64,000 nt of DNA from Achromobacter piechaudii NBRC 102461 (GTDB lineage: Bacteria > Pseudomonadota > Gammaproteobacteria > Burkholderiales > Burkholderiaceae_B), in the NCBI RefSeq assembly GCF_001571245.1, contig NZ_BCTK01000005.1:124001-188000 (forward strand). Direction: 5' to 3'. The position numbers were made by a program, and so were the translations under genes. Below the pieces are notes generated by a model, which made no database searches, had not been told where the DNA came from, and was given only the letters and a program-made list of their open reading frames with translations. Below are positions 53,420 to 62,612 of this stretch, piece after piece (positions within the stretch are counted from its first letter, which is position 1; every line of letters starts with the position of its first letter).

Positions 53420-54646
53420 CTAAGGGTTCCGGTCAGACTCTAGCGGGGGATTTCGATTGGCCCATCCGCCCGCCATCAAGGCCAGCGAATAGGCCCAGAA
53501 CAAGGGGGCAACGCCAATTACCGCACCCAGCGCGCCGAAGGTCAACGGCAGCGAGACCTGAGAGCCGTTGATCAGCGCCATGCGCAGGCCCACGGCCTCG
53601 GCCGCGCGACCGGGCGGAGAATGCTGGTGCAAGAGCGACAGCATACTCGGCTGGCAGCAACCCAGCGCCAGACCCAGGATGAAAGACAGCACGATCAGGA
53701 CGGTAACGTCGGTGAACAGCGGGTAAAGCATGAAGTCGATGGCGGCGGTGGCCATCGCCACCCGCACCAGGGTCCAGGACCGGACCCGGCGCATGATCAG
53801 CGGCAATACCAGCCGGATAACGAAAGTTGCCGCCGCGAACGACGCAAGAATCACGCCGATGGTCGTCGCAGACAGGCCGATGGCGACACCGAAAATGGGC
53901 ACCACGAACAAATGCGTGTCCCAGGCGCCCGACAGGATCGTATTGACCATCAGGATCCGGCGCAGGGCGGGCACGGCCAGCAGTTCGGTCACGCGGCGGC
54001 GCTGCGCTTCTTTGGCGCCTGACAGCTGGGAATCCACCGCGCGCAGCTGGTGGCGCATGGTGTACAGCCCGATGCCCGACAGGATCGGCCCCAACGCCAG
54101 CAGGCCGAACGCCGTGCGCGTGCCCAGGTGATCGATGGCCAGGCCGGCAATGAGCGGGCCGGAAAAGCCGGAGCCCGCCAGCGCCAGCGACATGAACGAG
54201 AAATTGCGCAGGCGCTGCGCCGGTTCGGCGTGGCCCAGCAGATCCTGCGTGGCGACCTGATGCAGCATGAAGCCGATGCCGATACAGCAGGAGGCGATCA
54301 GCAGCGCGGTCTGCGTCTGCGAGATGAAAGGCAGCGCGGTGCCCACAGCCACGAGCGTGGTGCCGATGACCAGCGGGCGCACGATGCCGACCCTGTCCAC
54401 CCATCGGCCCGCGCGCACCGAAAACAGCATCGGCAGCACCGCGAACACCGCCACCAGCGTGCCGACCTTGAAGGTGGACAGCCCCATTTGCAGCGCGGTC
54501 AGCGAAACGGTGATCCGGCCACCCGTCAGCGCCACGTGATTCATCATCGCCAACAGGCACAGCAGCACCGCCCCGGAAAATTCCGGGGAACCAGAGGGCG
54601 AGGAGGGGGATCTGTTGGAGGTAGACACGGCGTTAACTGCGGTCAT
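53420..54646 (-). CDS. Major facilitator superfamily transporter
   Basis: A 408-residue inner membrane protein with 12 predicted helices. MFS motif A appears after TM2 as VRAGRWVDRVGIVRPL. The N-terminal 20 residues are Ser/Pro-rich and cytoplasmic. Substrate is unknown; drug or metabolite export is typical. It is the first gene of the leftward block (MFS, chaC) and faces the MacAB exporter across a 372-base region. Confidence 0.9.
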   Translation of the reverse strand: MTAVNAVSTSNRSPSSPSGSPEFSGAVLLCLLAMMNHVALTGGRITVSLTALQMGLSTFKVGTLVAVFAVLPMLFSVRAGRWVDRVGIVRPLVIGTTLVAVGTALPFISQTQTALLIASCCIGIGFMLHQVATQDLLGHAEPAQRLRNFSFMSLALAGSGFSGPLIAGLAIDHLGTRTAFGLLALGPILSGIGLYTMRHQLRAVDSQLSGAKEAQRRRVTELLAVPALRRILMVNTILSGAWDTHLFVVPIFGVAIGLSATTIGVILASFAAATFVIRLVLPLIMRRVRSWTLVRVAMATAAIDFMLYPLFTDVTVLIVLSFILGLALGCCQPSMLSLLHQHSPPGRAAEAVGLRMALINGSQVSLPLTFGALGAVIGVAPLFWAYSLALMAGGWANRNPPLESDRNP

Positions 54647-54700
54647 TCTGGGCGGATCGTCGCCCTATGTCGAGGCGTGGGTTTTTTGCAGTGCCGCATA

Positions 54701-54714
54701 GTGTTTCTGAACAC
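54701..54714. promoter_or_regulatory. Palindrome upstream of the MFS transporter gene
   Basis: GTGTTTCTGAACAC has perfect 5-base arms around a 4-base centre, 55 bases before the MFS start. It has the size of a TetR- or LysR-type operator, but no regulator gene is adjacent. Confidence 0.3.
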
Positions 54715-54740
54715 GCTAGCGAGTTAGCCGCCATCTAGCG

Positions 54741-54788
54741 GGCAAGTCGCGCGCTTAGGGGGCAAGATCGCCGCACGTTCCCGGCAAG
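54741..54788 (+). repeat. Three GGCAAG repeats, 20 and 22 bases apart
   Basis: GGCAAG occurs at 54741, 54761 and 54783, each followed by A/T and a C/G-rich tail. Spacing of about two helical turns suggests protein binding on one DNA face; alternatively they are repeated motifs in an RNA. This stretch is part of the 372-base MFS/macA intergenic region, which has no gene. Confidence 0.4.
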
Positions 54789-54803
54789 TTCCGCGTAGCG
54801 GTT

Positions 54804-54898
54804 GCTGGCCGGTTCACCCGTGCGTCCCGGCCGTTGTATCGTTCTTGCAACGGAACAATCGGATGCGGCGCCCGTGCGGGTCCGACCGATTGTTTTTT
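54804..54898 (+). ncRNA. Candidate macA leader attenuator or small RNA ending at an intrinsic terminator
   Basis: Three consecutive stem-loops can be drawn: GGCCGG/CCGGCC (54807-54832), CCGTTG/CAACGG (54831-54853, sharing two bases with the first) and a terminator (54854-54898). No rightward gene ends before it, so the terminator must serve a transcript starting inside this intergenic region: either the macA leader (attenuation) or a separate small RNA of up to about 150 bases. No known family is recognised. Confidence 0.35.
54854..54898 (+). terminator. Orphan intrinsic terminator 120 bases upstream of macA
   Basis: The outer stem AACAATCGG / CCGATTGTT (54854-54862 with 54886-54894) encloses an inner CCCG/CGGG hairpin and is followed by T residues to 54898. 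It faces rightward, into macA. Confidence 0.75.
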
Positions 54899-55018
54899 CA
54901 CCGCATTACCGATTCACCGTTTTGCCTTCACCGGTCATCGCCCTGCGAGACCACTCAGTTAGGATGGCGACCCAGGCTTGCGTGACGCTCGCCTGCTCGC
55001 CACTCATCACCAGGTGCA

Positions 55019-56206
55019 ATGAAAAAGTCCCGCAGTAAGTTCAAGCGTTATGCGCTCATCGCCGTCGTCGTCCTGTTGGGAGGCTGGGCAGTGCGCGCCA
55101 TGTTCTTCTCGGCTCCGCCGCCGCCGACCTTCGCCGTGGCCGACGTCACCCGCGCCAATCTGGAAGACAGCGTGCTGGCCAGCGGCACGCTGGACGCCAT
55201 CGAGCGGGTCAGCGTGGGCGCGCAGGCGACCGGCCAGCTCAAGTCCCTGAAAGTGGAACTGGGCGACCGCGTCAAGAAAGGCCAACTGGTGGCCGAAATC
55301 GATGACCTGACCCAGCAGAACGATCTGCGCAACGCCGAGGCGGCCTTGCAGACCCGGCGCGCCGAACGGGCCGCGAAGGTCGCCATGCTCAAGCAGGCCG
55401 AACTGGCCTACAAGCGGCAGCGCCAGATGCTGGCCGCCGACGCCAGCTCGCGCGAAGCGTACGAATCCGCCGAAGCCACGCTGGGCGTGACCCGTGCCGA
55501 GATCGCGTCGCTGGACGCCCAGATCGCGCAGGCCGAGATCCAGGTGGACACGGCCAAGGTCAACCTGGGCTATACGCGGATCGTCTCGCCGATCGACGGC
55601 AAGGTGGTGGCGGTGGTGACCAAGGAAGGCCAGACCGTCAACTCCATCCAGAGCGCGCCCACCATCATCAAGGTGGCGCAGGTGGACACCATGACGATCA
55701 AGGCGCAGATCTCCGAGGCCGACGTCACCCGCGTCAAGCCCGGCCTGCCCGTGTACTTCACCATTCTTGGCGAACCCGACCAGCGCTACGAGGCGACTTT
55801 GCGCGCCGTCGAGCCCGCGCCCGACTCCATCCAGAAAGACGACGCGACCAGCTCGCTGACCTCGTCCACCGGCAGTTCGACCACCGCCGCCGTCTATTAC
55901 AACGGTCTGTTCGACGTGCCCAACCCCGACGAAAAGCTGCGCATCTCGATGACCGCGCAGGTGTTCATCGTGCTGGGCGAAGCGCGCGACGTCGTCGTGG
56001 TGCCGGCCTCGGCGCTGGGCAAGCGCGGCGAAGATGGCCGTTATGCCGTGCGCGTCGTCCTGAAGGACAACAAGACGGAAGTACGCCACGTCAAGATCGG
56101 CATGAACAACAACGTCCAGGCGCAGGTGCTGGAGGGGCTGGAGGTAGGCGAGCGGGTCGTGTCGGCGGATTCCGCGCCGGCCGTCGCCGCCAAGCCGGGG
56201 GCCTGA
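55019..56206 (+). CDS. macA: MacA-like periplasmic adaptor protein
   Basis: A 395-residue membrane fusion protein. One N-terminal membrane helix ([20 protein letters not shown]) anchors it in the inner membrane; then come the barrel-sandwich ([23 protein letters not shown]), a long alpha-hairpin (about residues 95-165, heptad-rich), [25 protein letters not shown] and the beta-barrel/membrane-proximal domains. It should link MacB to the outer membrane factor. It is followed after 1 base by macB. Confidence 0.93.
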   Translation: MKKSRSKFKRYALIAVVVLLGGWAVRAMFFSAPPPPTFAVADVTRANLEDSVLASGTLDAIERVSVGAQATGQLKSLKVELGDRVKKGQLVAEIDDLTQQNDLRNAEAALQTRRAERAAKVAMLKQAELAYKRQRQMLAADASSREAYESAEATLGVTRAEIASLDAQIAQAEIQVDTAKVNLGYTRIVSPIDGKVVAVVTKEGQTVNSIQSAPTIIKVAQVDTMTIKAQISEADVTRVKPGLPVYFTILGEPDQRYEATLRAVEPAPDSIQKDDATSSLTSSTGSSTTAAVYYNGLFDVPNPDEKLRISMTAQVFIVLGEARDVVVVPASALGKRGEDGRYAVRVVLKDNKTEVRHVKIGMNNNVQAQVLEGLEVGERVVSADSAPAVAAKPGA

Positions 56207-56207
56207 C

Positions 56208-58166
56208 ATGAGCGGACCGCTGATCGCGTTGTCCGGGGTGCGGCGGGAATTTCCCGCCGGCGACCAGACCATCGCCGTCCTGAAAGACGTCAACCTGACC
56301 ATCGAAGCCGGCGAGATGGTGGCCATCGTGGGCGCGTCCGGCTCGGGCAAGTCCACGCTGATGAACATCCTGGGCTGCCTGGACCGCCCGACCCGGGGCG
56401 ACTACCGCGTGGACGGCCGCAGCACGGGCGAGCTCGACCCGGACGAGCTCGCCGAACTGCGCCGAGAGCATTTCGGTTTCATCTTCCAGCGCTATCACCT
56501 GCTGTCCGACCTGACGGCGCAGGGCAACGTCGAGATGCCCGCCGTCTACGCCGGCAAGCGCCGCGAGGCTCGCCAGGAACGCGCCCTGCAATTGCTGGCG
56601 CGGCTGGGCCTGTCTGACCGGTCCGAGCATCGCCCCGGCCAGCTTTCCGGTGGCCAGCAGCAGCGCGTCAGTATCGCGCGCGCGCTGATGAACGGCGGCG
56701 ACATCATCCTGGCGGACGAGCCCACCGGCGCGCTGGACACGCACACCGGCCAGGAAGTGCTGCGCATCCTGGAAGAGCTGAACGCCGCCGGTCACACCAT
56801 CATCATCGTCACGCACGACATGAACGTGGCGCGGCACGCGCAGCGCATCATCGAGATCAGCGATGGCGAGATCGTGGCGGACAAGCGCAACCCCGACGCG
56901 CCGCGCCATGACGCGGCGCGCGATGCGCCGCCCGAACTGCCCAAGCGGCCGGCCTGGCAGTCGTACCTGGACCGCTGCGGCGAAGCCTTGCGCATGGCCT
57001 TGCTGTCGATGAACGCGCATCGCCTGCGCACATCGCTGACCATGTTGGGCATCATCATCGGCATCGCCGCCGTGGTGTCTGTGGTGGCGCTGGGCGAGGG
57101 CTCGCGACGCAAGATCCTCGAAGACATCAGCGCCATCGGCACCAATACGGTCGAAGTGTTTCCCGGCAAGGATTTCGGCGACGAAAAGGCGATCAACATC
57201 CGCACACTGGTCGCGGCCGATGCCGACGCCCTGGCGCGCGAACCCTATGTGGACAGCGTCACGCCCGAGGTCGCCACCAGCAACACGCTGCGCTACCGCA
57301 ACGTGTCGGTCAACGGCTCCATCCAGGGCGTGGGCGAACAATACTTCCGCGTGCGCGCCATCCAGTTGGCGGAGGGCAAGTTCTTCGATGAGACCAGCGT
57401 GTTGCGGCGCGCGCAGGAAGTGGTGATCGACGAAGGCACGCGGCGCACCCTGTTCGGCTCGCACACGGAACCCATCGGTCAGGTCATCTTCCTGGGATCC
57501 ATGCCGGCGCGGGTGATCGGCGTGACCGCCAAGAAAGAATCGATGTTCGGCAACAACGAATCCCTGAACGTCTGGATTCCCTACACCACGGCGCTGTCGC
57601 GCGTGCTGGGCCAGCAGCATCTGAAAAGCATCACGGTGCGCGTCAGCGACGCGACGCCGCCGGCCGCCGCCGAAAAGGCCATCGAGCGCGTGCTGATGCG
57701 CCGCCACGTGGTGAAGGATTTCTTCGTCTTCAACACGGACGCCATCCGCAAGACCATCGAACGCACCACGGCCACGATGACCCTGCTGGTGTCTTTGATT
57801 GCGTTGATCTCGCTGATGGTGGGCGGCATCGGCGTGATGAACATCATGCTGGTGTCCGTCACCGAACGCACCCGCGAGATCGGCGTGCGCATGGCGGTGG
57901 GCGCGCGGCGCAGCGACATCATGCAGCAGTTCCTGATCGAAGCCGTGCTGGTCTGCCTGATCGGCGGCGCGATGGGCATCATCCTGTCGCTGGCCCTGGG
58001 CGTGCTGGTGTCCAAGGCCACGGGCGGTTCGTTCCAGATGATTTATTCCACGGCATCGATGGTGGCGGCATTTACGTGCTCGACGCTGATCGGTGTGCTT
58101 TTTGGCTATTTGCCGGCGCGCAACGCGGCGCGCCTGGATCCCGTCGAGGCGCTGGCCCGGGAATGA
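56208..58166 (+). CDS. macB: MacB-like ABC transporter (ATPase-permease fusion)
   Basis: A 652-residue half-transporter that works as a dimer. The N-terminal ATPase has Walker [17 protein letters not shown]-loop, signature [15 protein letters not shown], Walker [12 protein letters not shown] and H-loop THDMN. After a linker, one membrane helix ([20 protein letters not shown]) leads to the large periplasmic domain, and three C-terminal helices follow ([20 protein letters not shown] and on). MacB drives efflux of macrolides, peptides, toxins or siderophores by mechanotransmission. The substrate here is unknown. Confidence 0.95.
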   Translation: MSGPLIALSGVRREFPAGDQTIAVLKDVNLTIEAGEMVAIVGASGSGKSTLMNILGCLDRPTRGDYRVDGRSTGELDPDELAELRREHFGFIFQRYHLLSDLTAQGNVEMPAVYAGKRREARQERALQLLARLGLSDRSEHRPGQLSGGQQQRVSIARALMNGGDIILADEPTGALDTHTGQEVLRILEELNAAGHTIIIVTHDMNVARHAQRIIEISDGEIVADKRNPDAPRHDAARDAPPELPKRPAWQSYLDRCGEALRMALLSMNAHRLRTSLTMLGIIIGIAAVVSVVALGEGSRRKILEDISAIGTNTVEVFPGKDFGDEKAINIRTLVAADADALAREPYVDSVTPEVATSNTLRYRNVSVNGSIQGVGEQYFRVRAIQLAEGKFFDETSVLRRAQEVVIDEGTRRTLFGSHTEPIGQVIFLGSMPARVIGVTAKKESMFGNNESLNVWIPYTTALSRVLGQQHLKSITVRVSDATPPAAAEKAIERVLMRRHVVKDFFVFNTDAIRKTIERTTATMTLLVSLIALISLMVGGIGVMNIMLVSVTERTREIGVRMAVGARRSDIMQQFLIEAVLVCLIGGAMGIILSLALGVLVSKATGGSFQMIYSTASMVAAFTCSTLIGVLFGYLPARNAARLDPVEALARE

Positions 58167-59575
58167 GGACGATGAAAGCGGTTTCCCCGATTTGCAAACC
58201 TCTTGCGCTGGCGCTGCTTCTGGCGCTGGCCGGATGCGGCAGCCTGCTGCGCACCGACTACGAACCCCCGCTGACCCAGGTGCCTGCCGCCTGGACCTAT
58301 GGCGATCCGGCGAACGCGCAGGCGCCCTTGGCCCAGGGCGGCGCATGGTGGCGCAATTTCGACGACCCGGTGCTAAATGGCCTGATCGATGCGGTGCTGG
58401 CGCGCAACAATGATCTGGCCGCCGCCGCCATCCGTGTGCGCCGCGCCCAATACCAGGCGGGCCTGACCGAAGACCAGTTGATTCCGCAACTGGGCGGCGA
58501 CGCCAGCCTGACGCGCAACCGCAACCTCTATGGCGACCGCGCCATCACGCGCGGCAATCAGGCCCAACTGACCGTCAGCTACGAAGTGGACCTGTGGGGC
58601 AAGCTGTCGCGCCAACGCGATGCGGCCCAGTGGGAAGCGCTGGCGACCGAACAGGACCGCCAGTCCGCCGCCTTGTCGCTGGTGGGCACCACCGCCACGC
58701 TCTATTGGCAGACCGCGTTCATCAACCAGCGCATCGCCAGCAGCGAGGAAAGCATCGCCTACGCGCGTCGCACGCAGGACCTGGTGCGCGCGCAGTACGC
58801 GGCCGGCGGCGCGTCGGCGCTGGAACTGGCCGAAGCCGAACAGACGGTGGCCAGCCAGCAGGCCGCGCATGCCCTGCTGGTGCAGCAACGCGTGGAATAC
58901 ACCAACGCGCTGACCATCCTGTTCGACGGGCCGCCCGACCGCAGCATGGCCAACCCGCCGCGCTTGCCGCCGTATCCGCTGCCCGAGGCGCGCGCCGGCG
59001 TGCCGGCCGATCTGCTGGGCCGCCGCCCCGACCTGCGCGCCGCCGAAATGCGGCTGCGCGAGTCCCTGGCCAACGTGGACGCCACCCGCAGCAGCTTCTA
59101 TCCCCCCGTGACGCTGACGGGCGCGGTCGGCAGCGCCAGCCCCACGCTGTCGAACATGCTGCAAAACCCCGTCGCGACGCTGGGCGTGGGCCTGACGCTG
59201 CCGTTCCTGCAATGGAACCAGATGCAGCTGAACATCAAGATATCGAAGGCGGACTACGAAGAACGCGTCGTCAATTTCCGGCAGGCCCTGTACCAGGCCA
59301 TGGCGGATGTGGAGAACGCGCTGTCGAACCGGACCCAGCTGACGTTGCAGGGCGAGCAACTGGCGCTGTCCCTGCGCGCCGCGCGCGAGGCCGAGCGTTT
59401 GTACGAGGTGCGCTACCGGGCCGGCGCCGTGTCGCTCAAGGATTGGCTGGACGCGCAGGAAAAGCGCCGCACGGCCGAGATCGCCCGCGACGAGAACGGC
59501 TTGAATCGCCTGGTGAATCAGGTGACGGTGTACCGGGCGCTGGGCGGCGACGATCAGGTCCAGGCCTTGCCCTAA
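58163..59575 (+). CDS. Outer membrane efflux lipoprotein (NodT/OprM-type)
   Basis: A 470-residue TolC-like outer membrane factor. The lipoprotein signal ends in the lipobox LALAGC (cysteine near residue 28), and two OEP repeats follow, with [23 protein letters not shown] and [32 protein letters not shown]. The start at 58163 overlaps the macB stop (ATGA); an ATG 9 bases later is possible but too close to its AGGA. It completes a dedicated tripartite export complex with MacA and MacB. Confidence 0.93.
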   Translation: MRTMKAVSPICKPLALALLLALAGCGSLLRTDYEPPLTQVPAAWTYGDPANAQAPLAQGGAWWRNFDDPVLNGLIDAVLARNNDLAAAAIRVRRAQYQAGLTEDQLIPQLGGDASLTRNRNLYGDRAITRGNQAQLTVSYEVDLWGKLSRQRDAAQWEALATEQDRQSAALSLVGTTATLYWQTAFINQRIASSEESIAYARRTQDLVRAQYAAGGASALELAEAEQTVASQQAAHALLVQQRVEYTNALTILFDGPPDRSMANPPRLPPYPLPEARAGVPADLLGRRPDLRAAEMRLRESLANVDATRSSFYPPVTLTGAVGSASPTLSNMLQNPVATLGVGLTLPFLQWNQMQLNIKISKADYEERVVNFRQALYQAMADVENALSNRTQLTLQGEQLALSLRAAREAERLYEVRYRAGAVSLKDWLDAQEKRRTAEIARDENGLNRLVNQVTVYRALGGDDQVQALP

Positions 59576-59578
59576 AAT
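59573..59578 (+). promoter_or_regulatory. Possible -10 box just before tcdA
   Basis: TAAAAT ends 7 bases before the tcdA ATG and overlaps the stop codon of the efflux gene. If used, transcription would start at or next to the ATG, giving a leaderless mRNA. No -35 box or Shine-Dalgarno sequence is evident. Confidence 0.3.
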
Positions 59579-59585
59579 AGCCGCC

Positions 59586-60428
59586 ATGGACTTTCCCGAC
59601 CCCACCCAAGCGCCCGCCGCCGACCTGGACCGCCGTTTCGGCGGCCTTTCCCGTTTGTACGGACCGCAAGCGCCGGCGCACTTTCAGCGTGCGCACGTGG
59701 CGGTTGCCGGCTTAGGCGGCGTGGGGTCGTGGACCGTCGAGGCGCTGGCGCGTTGCGGCGTCGGCGCGCTGACGCTGATCGACCTGGACCATATCGCGGA
59801 ATCCAACGTCAACCGGCAGTTGCACGCGCTGACTTCCACGCTGGGCCAGTCCAAGGTGGATGCGATGGCCGAACGGGTGCTGGAAATCAACCCCGAATGC
59901 CGGCTTACGCGCGTGGACGACTTCGTGTCGCCCGAGAACGTGGCCCAGGTGCTGCCCGGCCCCTATACCGTGATCATCGACTGCACCGACCAGGCCGCCG
60001 CCAAGATCGCGATGATCCTGCATGCGCGCGCGATAGGCGTGCCGATATTGCTGTGCGGCGGCGCGGGCGGCAAGACCGATCCGCTGGCCTTGCGGGCGGG
60101 TGATCTTTCGGGGGCGGTGAACGACGCCCTGCTATCCAAGCTGCGCAACAAGCTGCGCCGGGAGCACGGCTTTCCGCGCGCCTCCGACCAGAACGGCAAG
60201 GCGCTCAAGCGCGTGCCGAAAATGGGCGTGCATGCGTTGTGGTTCGACCAGCCCGCCATCCTGCCCGATGCCTGGACGCGCCCCACCGAAGGCGAGGACG
60301 ATCTGGGCGCGGACGGGCAGGCGGCAGCGCCGCAAGGCCTGTCCTGCGCGGGTTATGGCTCGGTGGTGACAGTGACGGCCGCCATGGGCATGGCCGCCGC
60401 CAACGAAGCGCTGCGGATGGCGCTGTAA
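59586..60428 (+). CDS. tcdA: tRNA threonylcarbamoyladenosine dehydratase
   Basis: A 280-residue E1-like (ThiF/MoeB fold) ATP-dependent enzyme that cyclises t6A37 to ct6A. RFGGLSRLYGPQA at the start, AVAGLGGVGSWTVEALARCGVG for the nucleotide, ESNVNRQLHAL and DCTDQAAAK are characteristic; KMGVHALWFDQPA lies in the C-terminal half. Length fits CsdL/TcdA rather than the longer MoeB. It follows the efflux operon by 10 bases. It acts on the product of the TsaE-dependent pathway also encoded here. Confidence 0.93.
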   Translation: MDFPDPTQAPAADLDRRFGGLSRLYGPQAPAHFQRAHVAVAGLGGVGSWTVEALARCGVGALTLIDLDHIAESNVNRQLHALTSTLGQSKVDAMAERVLEINPECRLTRVDDFVSPENVAQVLPGPYTVIIDCTDQAAAKIAMILHARAIGVPILLCGGAGGKTDPLALRAGDLSGAVNDALLSKLRNKLRREHGFPRASDQNGKALKRVPKMGVHALWFDQPAILPDAWTRPTEGEDDLGADGQAAAPQGLSCAGYGSVVTVTAAMGMAAANEALRMAL

Positions 60429-60458
60429 AAGCGCGTCGCCTGTCCCTGCGGCACGTCT

Positions 60459-60770
60459 TTACAGCGCCACGAACACCATGCCGTCTTCGATCCTGACGGG
60501 ATAGCTCGCCACGTTGTCGCGCAGGGGCGAGCACAAGGCCCGGCCGTCGCGCACGTCGAAGCGGCCCTGGTGCAGCGGGCATTCGATTTCATGGCCGGTC
60601 AGAAAGCCGTCGCACAGGCGGGCGTTGCCGTGGGTACAGAGATTGTCCGTGGCGTAGACCTGGCCTTCGACGCCGTACAGGGCGATCTCGCGGCCGCCCG
60701 CCTGCACGGCGATGACGTCTTCTTCGGGCACATCGGCGTGGGCGATGGCCTTGATCCATTGCGTGGTCAT
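60459..60770 (-). CDS. Rieske-type [2Fe-2S] ferredoxin of a ring-hydroxylating oxygenase
   Basis: A 103-residue ferredoxin with the Rieske motif NLCTHGNARLCDG...IECPLHQGRFD (Cys-x-His, about 16 residues, Cys-x2-His). It should carry electrons from a reductase to the oxygenase encoded upstream. The ATG at 60770 gives the usual ferredoxin length; it lies 14 bases after the beta-subunit stop. It is last in the operon; no ferredoxin reductase gene is in the window. Confidence 0.92.
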   Translation of the reverse strand: MTTQWIKAIAHADVPEEDVIAVQAGGREIALYGVEGQVYATDNLCTHGNARLCDGFLTGHEIECPLHQGRFDVRDGRALCSPLRDNVASYPVRIEDGMVFVAL

Positions 60771-60784
60771 GGTGGCGGTCCTGG

Positions 60785-61264
60785 CTAGATGGGGTAGATG
60801 AGCGAATTGGGCACCAGCTCGCTGTCGAAGATGCACAGCCGCGATTCGAACTTCAGGCCGTCCGGCGTATTGCGCACCACATCCAGGTAACGCCCCACGT
60901 TGAATACGGTGGTCAATTGATTGGGCTTGGTGCGAAAGACGGCGTAGTTGGCTTCGGCCTCGATACGGTCTCCCTCCACCAACAGCACGCGCGGCGCGCC
61001 GACCACGTGGCGCTGGTAGTAGGGGTCGTGGAAGATCGTCTCGGTGGCGCCGTAGATGCGGTCCTTCAACATGGCGCGGCTTTCAAACGCCATGGTGGCC
61101 AGCGGGAAACCACGCTCGTGGTTTTCGCGGGGCAGCACCTTGTAGACGCAATCCTCCAGGAAGAAGTCGGGCCACTGCTCCCACTGTTCGGCGTCCAGCG
61201 CGGCGGCGTAATCGGTGTAGAGGCAGGTCAGCCGGTAATAAAGCGGAAAGTCCAGCATCGTCAT
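60785..61264 (-). CDS. Aromatic ring-hydroxylating oxygenase, small (beta) subunit
   Basis: A 159-residue cone-fold (NTF2-like) protein: LYYRLTCLYTDYAAALDAEQWEQWPDFFLEDCVYKVLPREN and DRIYGATETIFHDPYYQRHVVG are typical of the salicylate 5-hydroxylase/anthranilate dioxygenase beta group. It is structural and does not bind metal. Its ATG overlaps the alpha-subunit stop by 4 bases, matching alpha3-beta3 stoichiometry. Confidence 0.9.
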   Translation of the reverse strand: MTMLDFPLYYRLTCLYTDYAAALDAEQWEQWPDFFLEDCVYKVLPRENHERGFPLATMAFESRAMLKDRIYGATETIFHDPYYQRHVVGAPRVLLVEGDRIEAEANYAVFRTKPNQLTTVFNVGRYLDVVRNTPDGLKFESRLCIFDSELVPNSLIYPI

Positions 61265-62499
61265 GCCTCCATCACGCGGCGCCAATACGCGTACATGCCG
61301 CGGATCAGCGTTTCCGTCACCATGTGGTCGGTGTTCTCGGCGGTCTTGCCACCCAGTTCCGCCACGCTGCGGTGCCACGGCTTCTGTTGAAAACCCGATT
61401 GCGAAAATTCGATCACTTCCCCGTCGTCCGCCGACACGAAGCCGGCCGGGCCGAACAGGTTGGCCTGGCGCAGCCGTCGCCGCGTCATGTCGGGCGTGTC
61501 GTCGGCAAAGCCGAAGTGCGTCCAGACGAAGTCGAAGGCGTCGTGGCCTACGGGCTGGATGTGGCGGGTGGACAGCGAATTGACCTGCTGCTGGATGATG
61601 ACGCTGGGAAACAGCGTCATCAGCACGGCGGTGGGGCCGTTCCACCAGGGCTCCGGCACGATGTCCAGGAAGCGGTCATCGTTCAGCGACATCTGTTCCT
61701 TGAAGCTGGACACACCGCTGGTCACGCTGCCCTTGCCGCCCTGGCCGCGCGTGGAAATCATGGCGGCGTGGCGGAAATGGCGATCCATCTTCAGTTCGGA
61801 CCGGTTGTCCGCGCGCCACAGGCCGAAGGTGACGAACCACGTGTGCAACAGGCCCGGGTGGTAGGGGTCCTTGATGTTCTCCTGCATCAGCTTCCAGTTG
61901 CCGGGAATGCGCTGGCGGCTGTAGCCGTGGATCACCAGTTGCCGTCCGTCGAAGACGCGGTCGAAGTAATGCAGGATGTCGGGGCCCAGATAGTCTTCCA
62001 GCGGCTCGGCGTCGTGGTCGAACGAGGCGAACACGACGCCGTTCCGACAGGCCACCGCCAGCTTGGTCAGGCCGTGGTCTTCCGTCTTGAAGTCGGCGGG
62101 CATGCCGCCGTTCACCTTGCCGTCCTGCTTGACGCCGCGCCGGAACGGCACGCCGATCAGGTTGCCTTGCAGGTCGTAGTTCCACTGGTGGTAGGGGCAG
62201 ACGAATTCGCTGCGGTTGCCGGAACGCTCGCGGCAGAACTGCACGCCTCGGTGGGCGCAGACGTTTTCCACCACGCGCACCTGGCCGTCGTTGTCGCGCA
62301 GCAGGATGACCGAGCGTTCGCCGACCGCCGTGCGCTTGAAGTCGCCGGGGTTGGGGATTTCGGCTTCCAGGCCGACGTAGCACCAGTGGGCCTGGTAGAA
62401 GAAGCGCTCCAGCTCGCGCTGGTGCAGGGCGGCGTCGGTGTAGACGCCGAAGGGAATGCGGTGGGAACCGTCGTCCGGCCAGGGCGGGTCGATGGGCAT
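61261..62499 (-). CDS. Aromatic ring-hydroxylating oxygenase, large (alpha) subunit; salicylate 5-hydroxylase-like
   Basis: A 412-residue Rieske oxygenase. The Rieske ligands are Cys81, His83, Cys101 and His104 (CAHRG ... CPYHQW). The catalytic iron site is in QENIKDPYHPGLLHTWF (two His) with a further acidic ligand near the C-terminus. PNPGDFKRTAVGERSVI and VPFRRGVKQDGKVNGGMP resemble NagG-type salicylate 5-hydroxylase as I remember it; anthranilate dioxygenase is the main alternative. A divergent NahR-like LysR supports salicylate or a related aromatic acid. The product would be gentisate, but no ring-cleavage gene is in the window. Confidence 0.88.
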   Translation of the reverse strand: MPIDPPWPDDGSHRIPFGVYTDAALHQRELERFFYQAHWCYVGLEAEIPNPGDFKRTAVGERSVILLRDNDGQVRVVENVCAHRGVQFCRERSGNRSEFVCPYHQWNYDLQGNLIGVPFRRGVKQDGKVNGGMPADFKTEDHGLTKLAVACRNGVVFASFDHDAEPLEDYLGPDILHYFDRVFDGRQLVIHGYSRQRIPGNWKLMQENIKDPYHPGLLHTWFVTFGLWRADNRSELKMDRHFRHAAMISTRGQGGKGSVTSGVSSFKEQMSLNDDRFLDIVPEPWWNGPTAVLMTLFPSVIIQQQVNSLSTRHIQPVGHDAFDFVWTHFGFADDTPDMTRRRLRQANLFGPAGFVSADDGEVIEFSQSGFQQKPWHRSVAELGGKTAENTDHMVTETLIRGMYAYWRRVMEA

Positions 62500-62564
62500 G
62501 GTTTGTCTCCTTGCATTTTTATCGCTGCATCTTCAGCCACCCGATGAAATAAATAAATAGAATC

Positions 62565-62583
62565 TGATCAATAAACCTAATCA
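62565..62583. promoter_or_regulatory. Candidate LysR operator TGAT-N11-ATCA
   Basis: A symmetric T-N11-A type site lies in the 113-base AT-rich region between the oxygenase alpha subunit and the NahR-like regulator, about 30 bases before the regulator start. It fits LysR-type binding and autoregulation. Confidence 0.5.
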
Positions 62584-62612
62584 CCAGAATCAATATTGGT
62601 GGAGACAAGCGC

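Noticed and set aside
56091-58346. Leftward 750-codon open frame opposite macB
   Set aside because: Antisense to a full-length, motif-complete macB; no domain or ribosome site.
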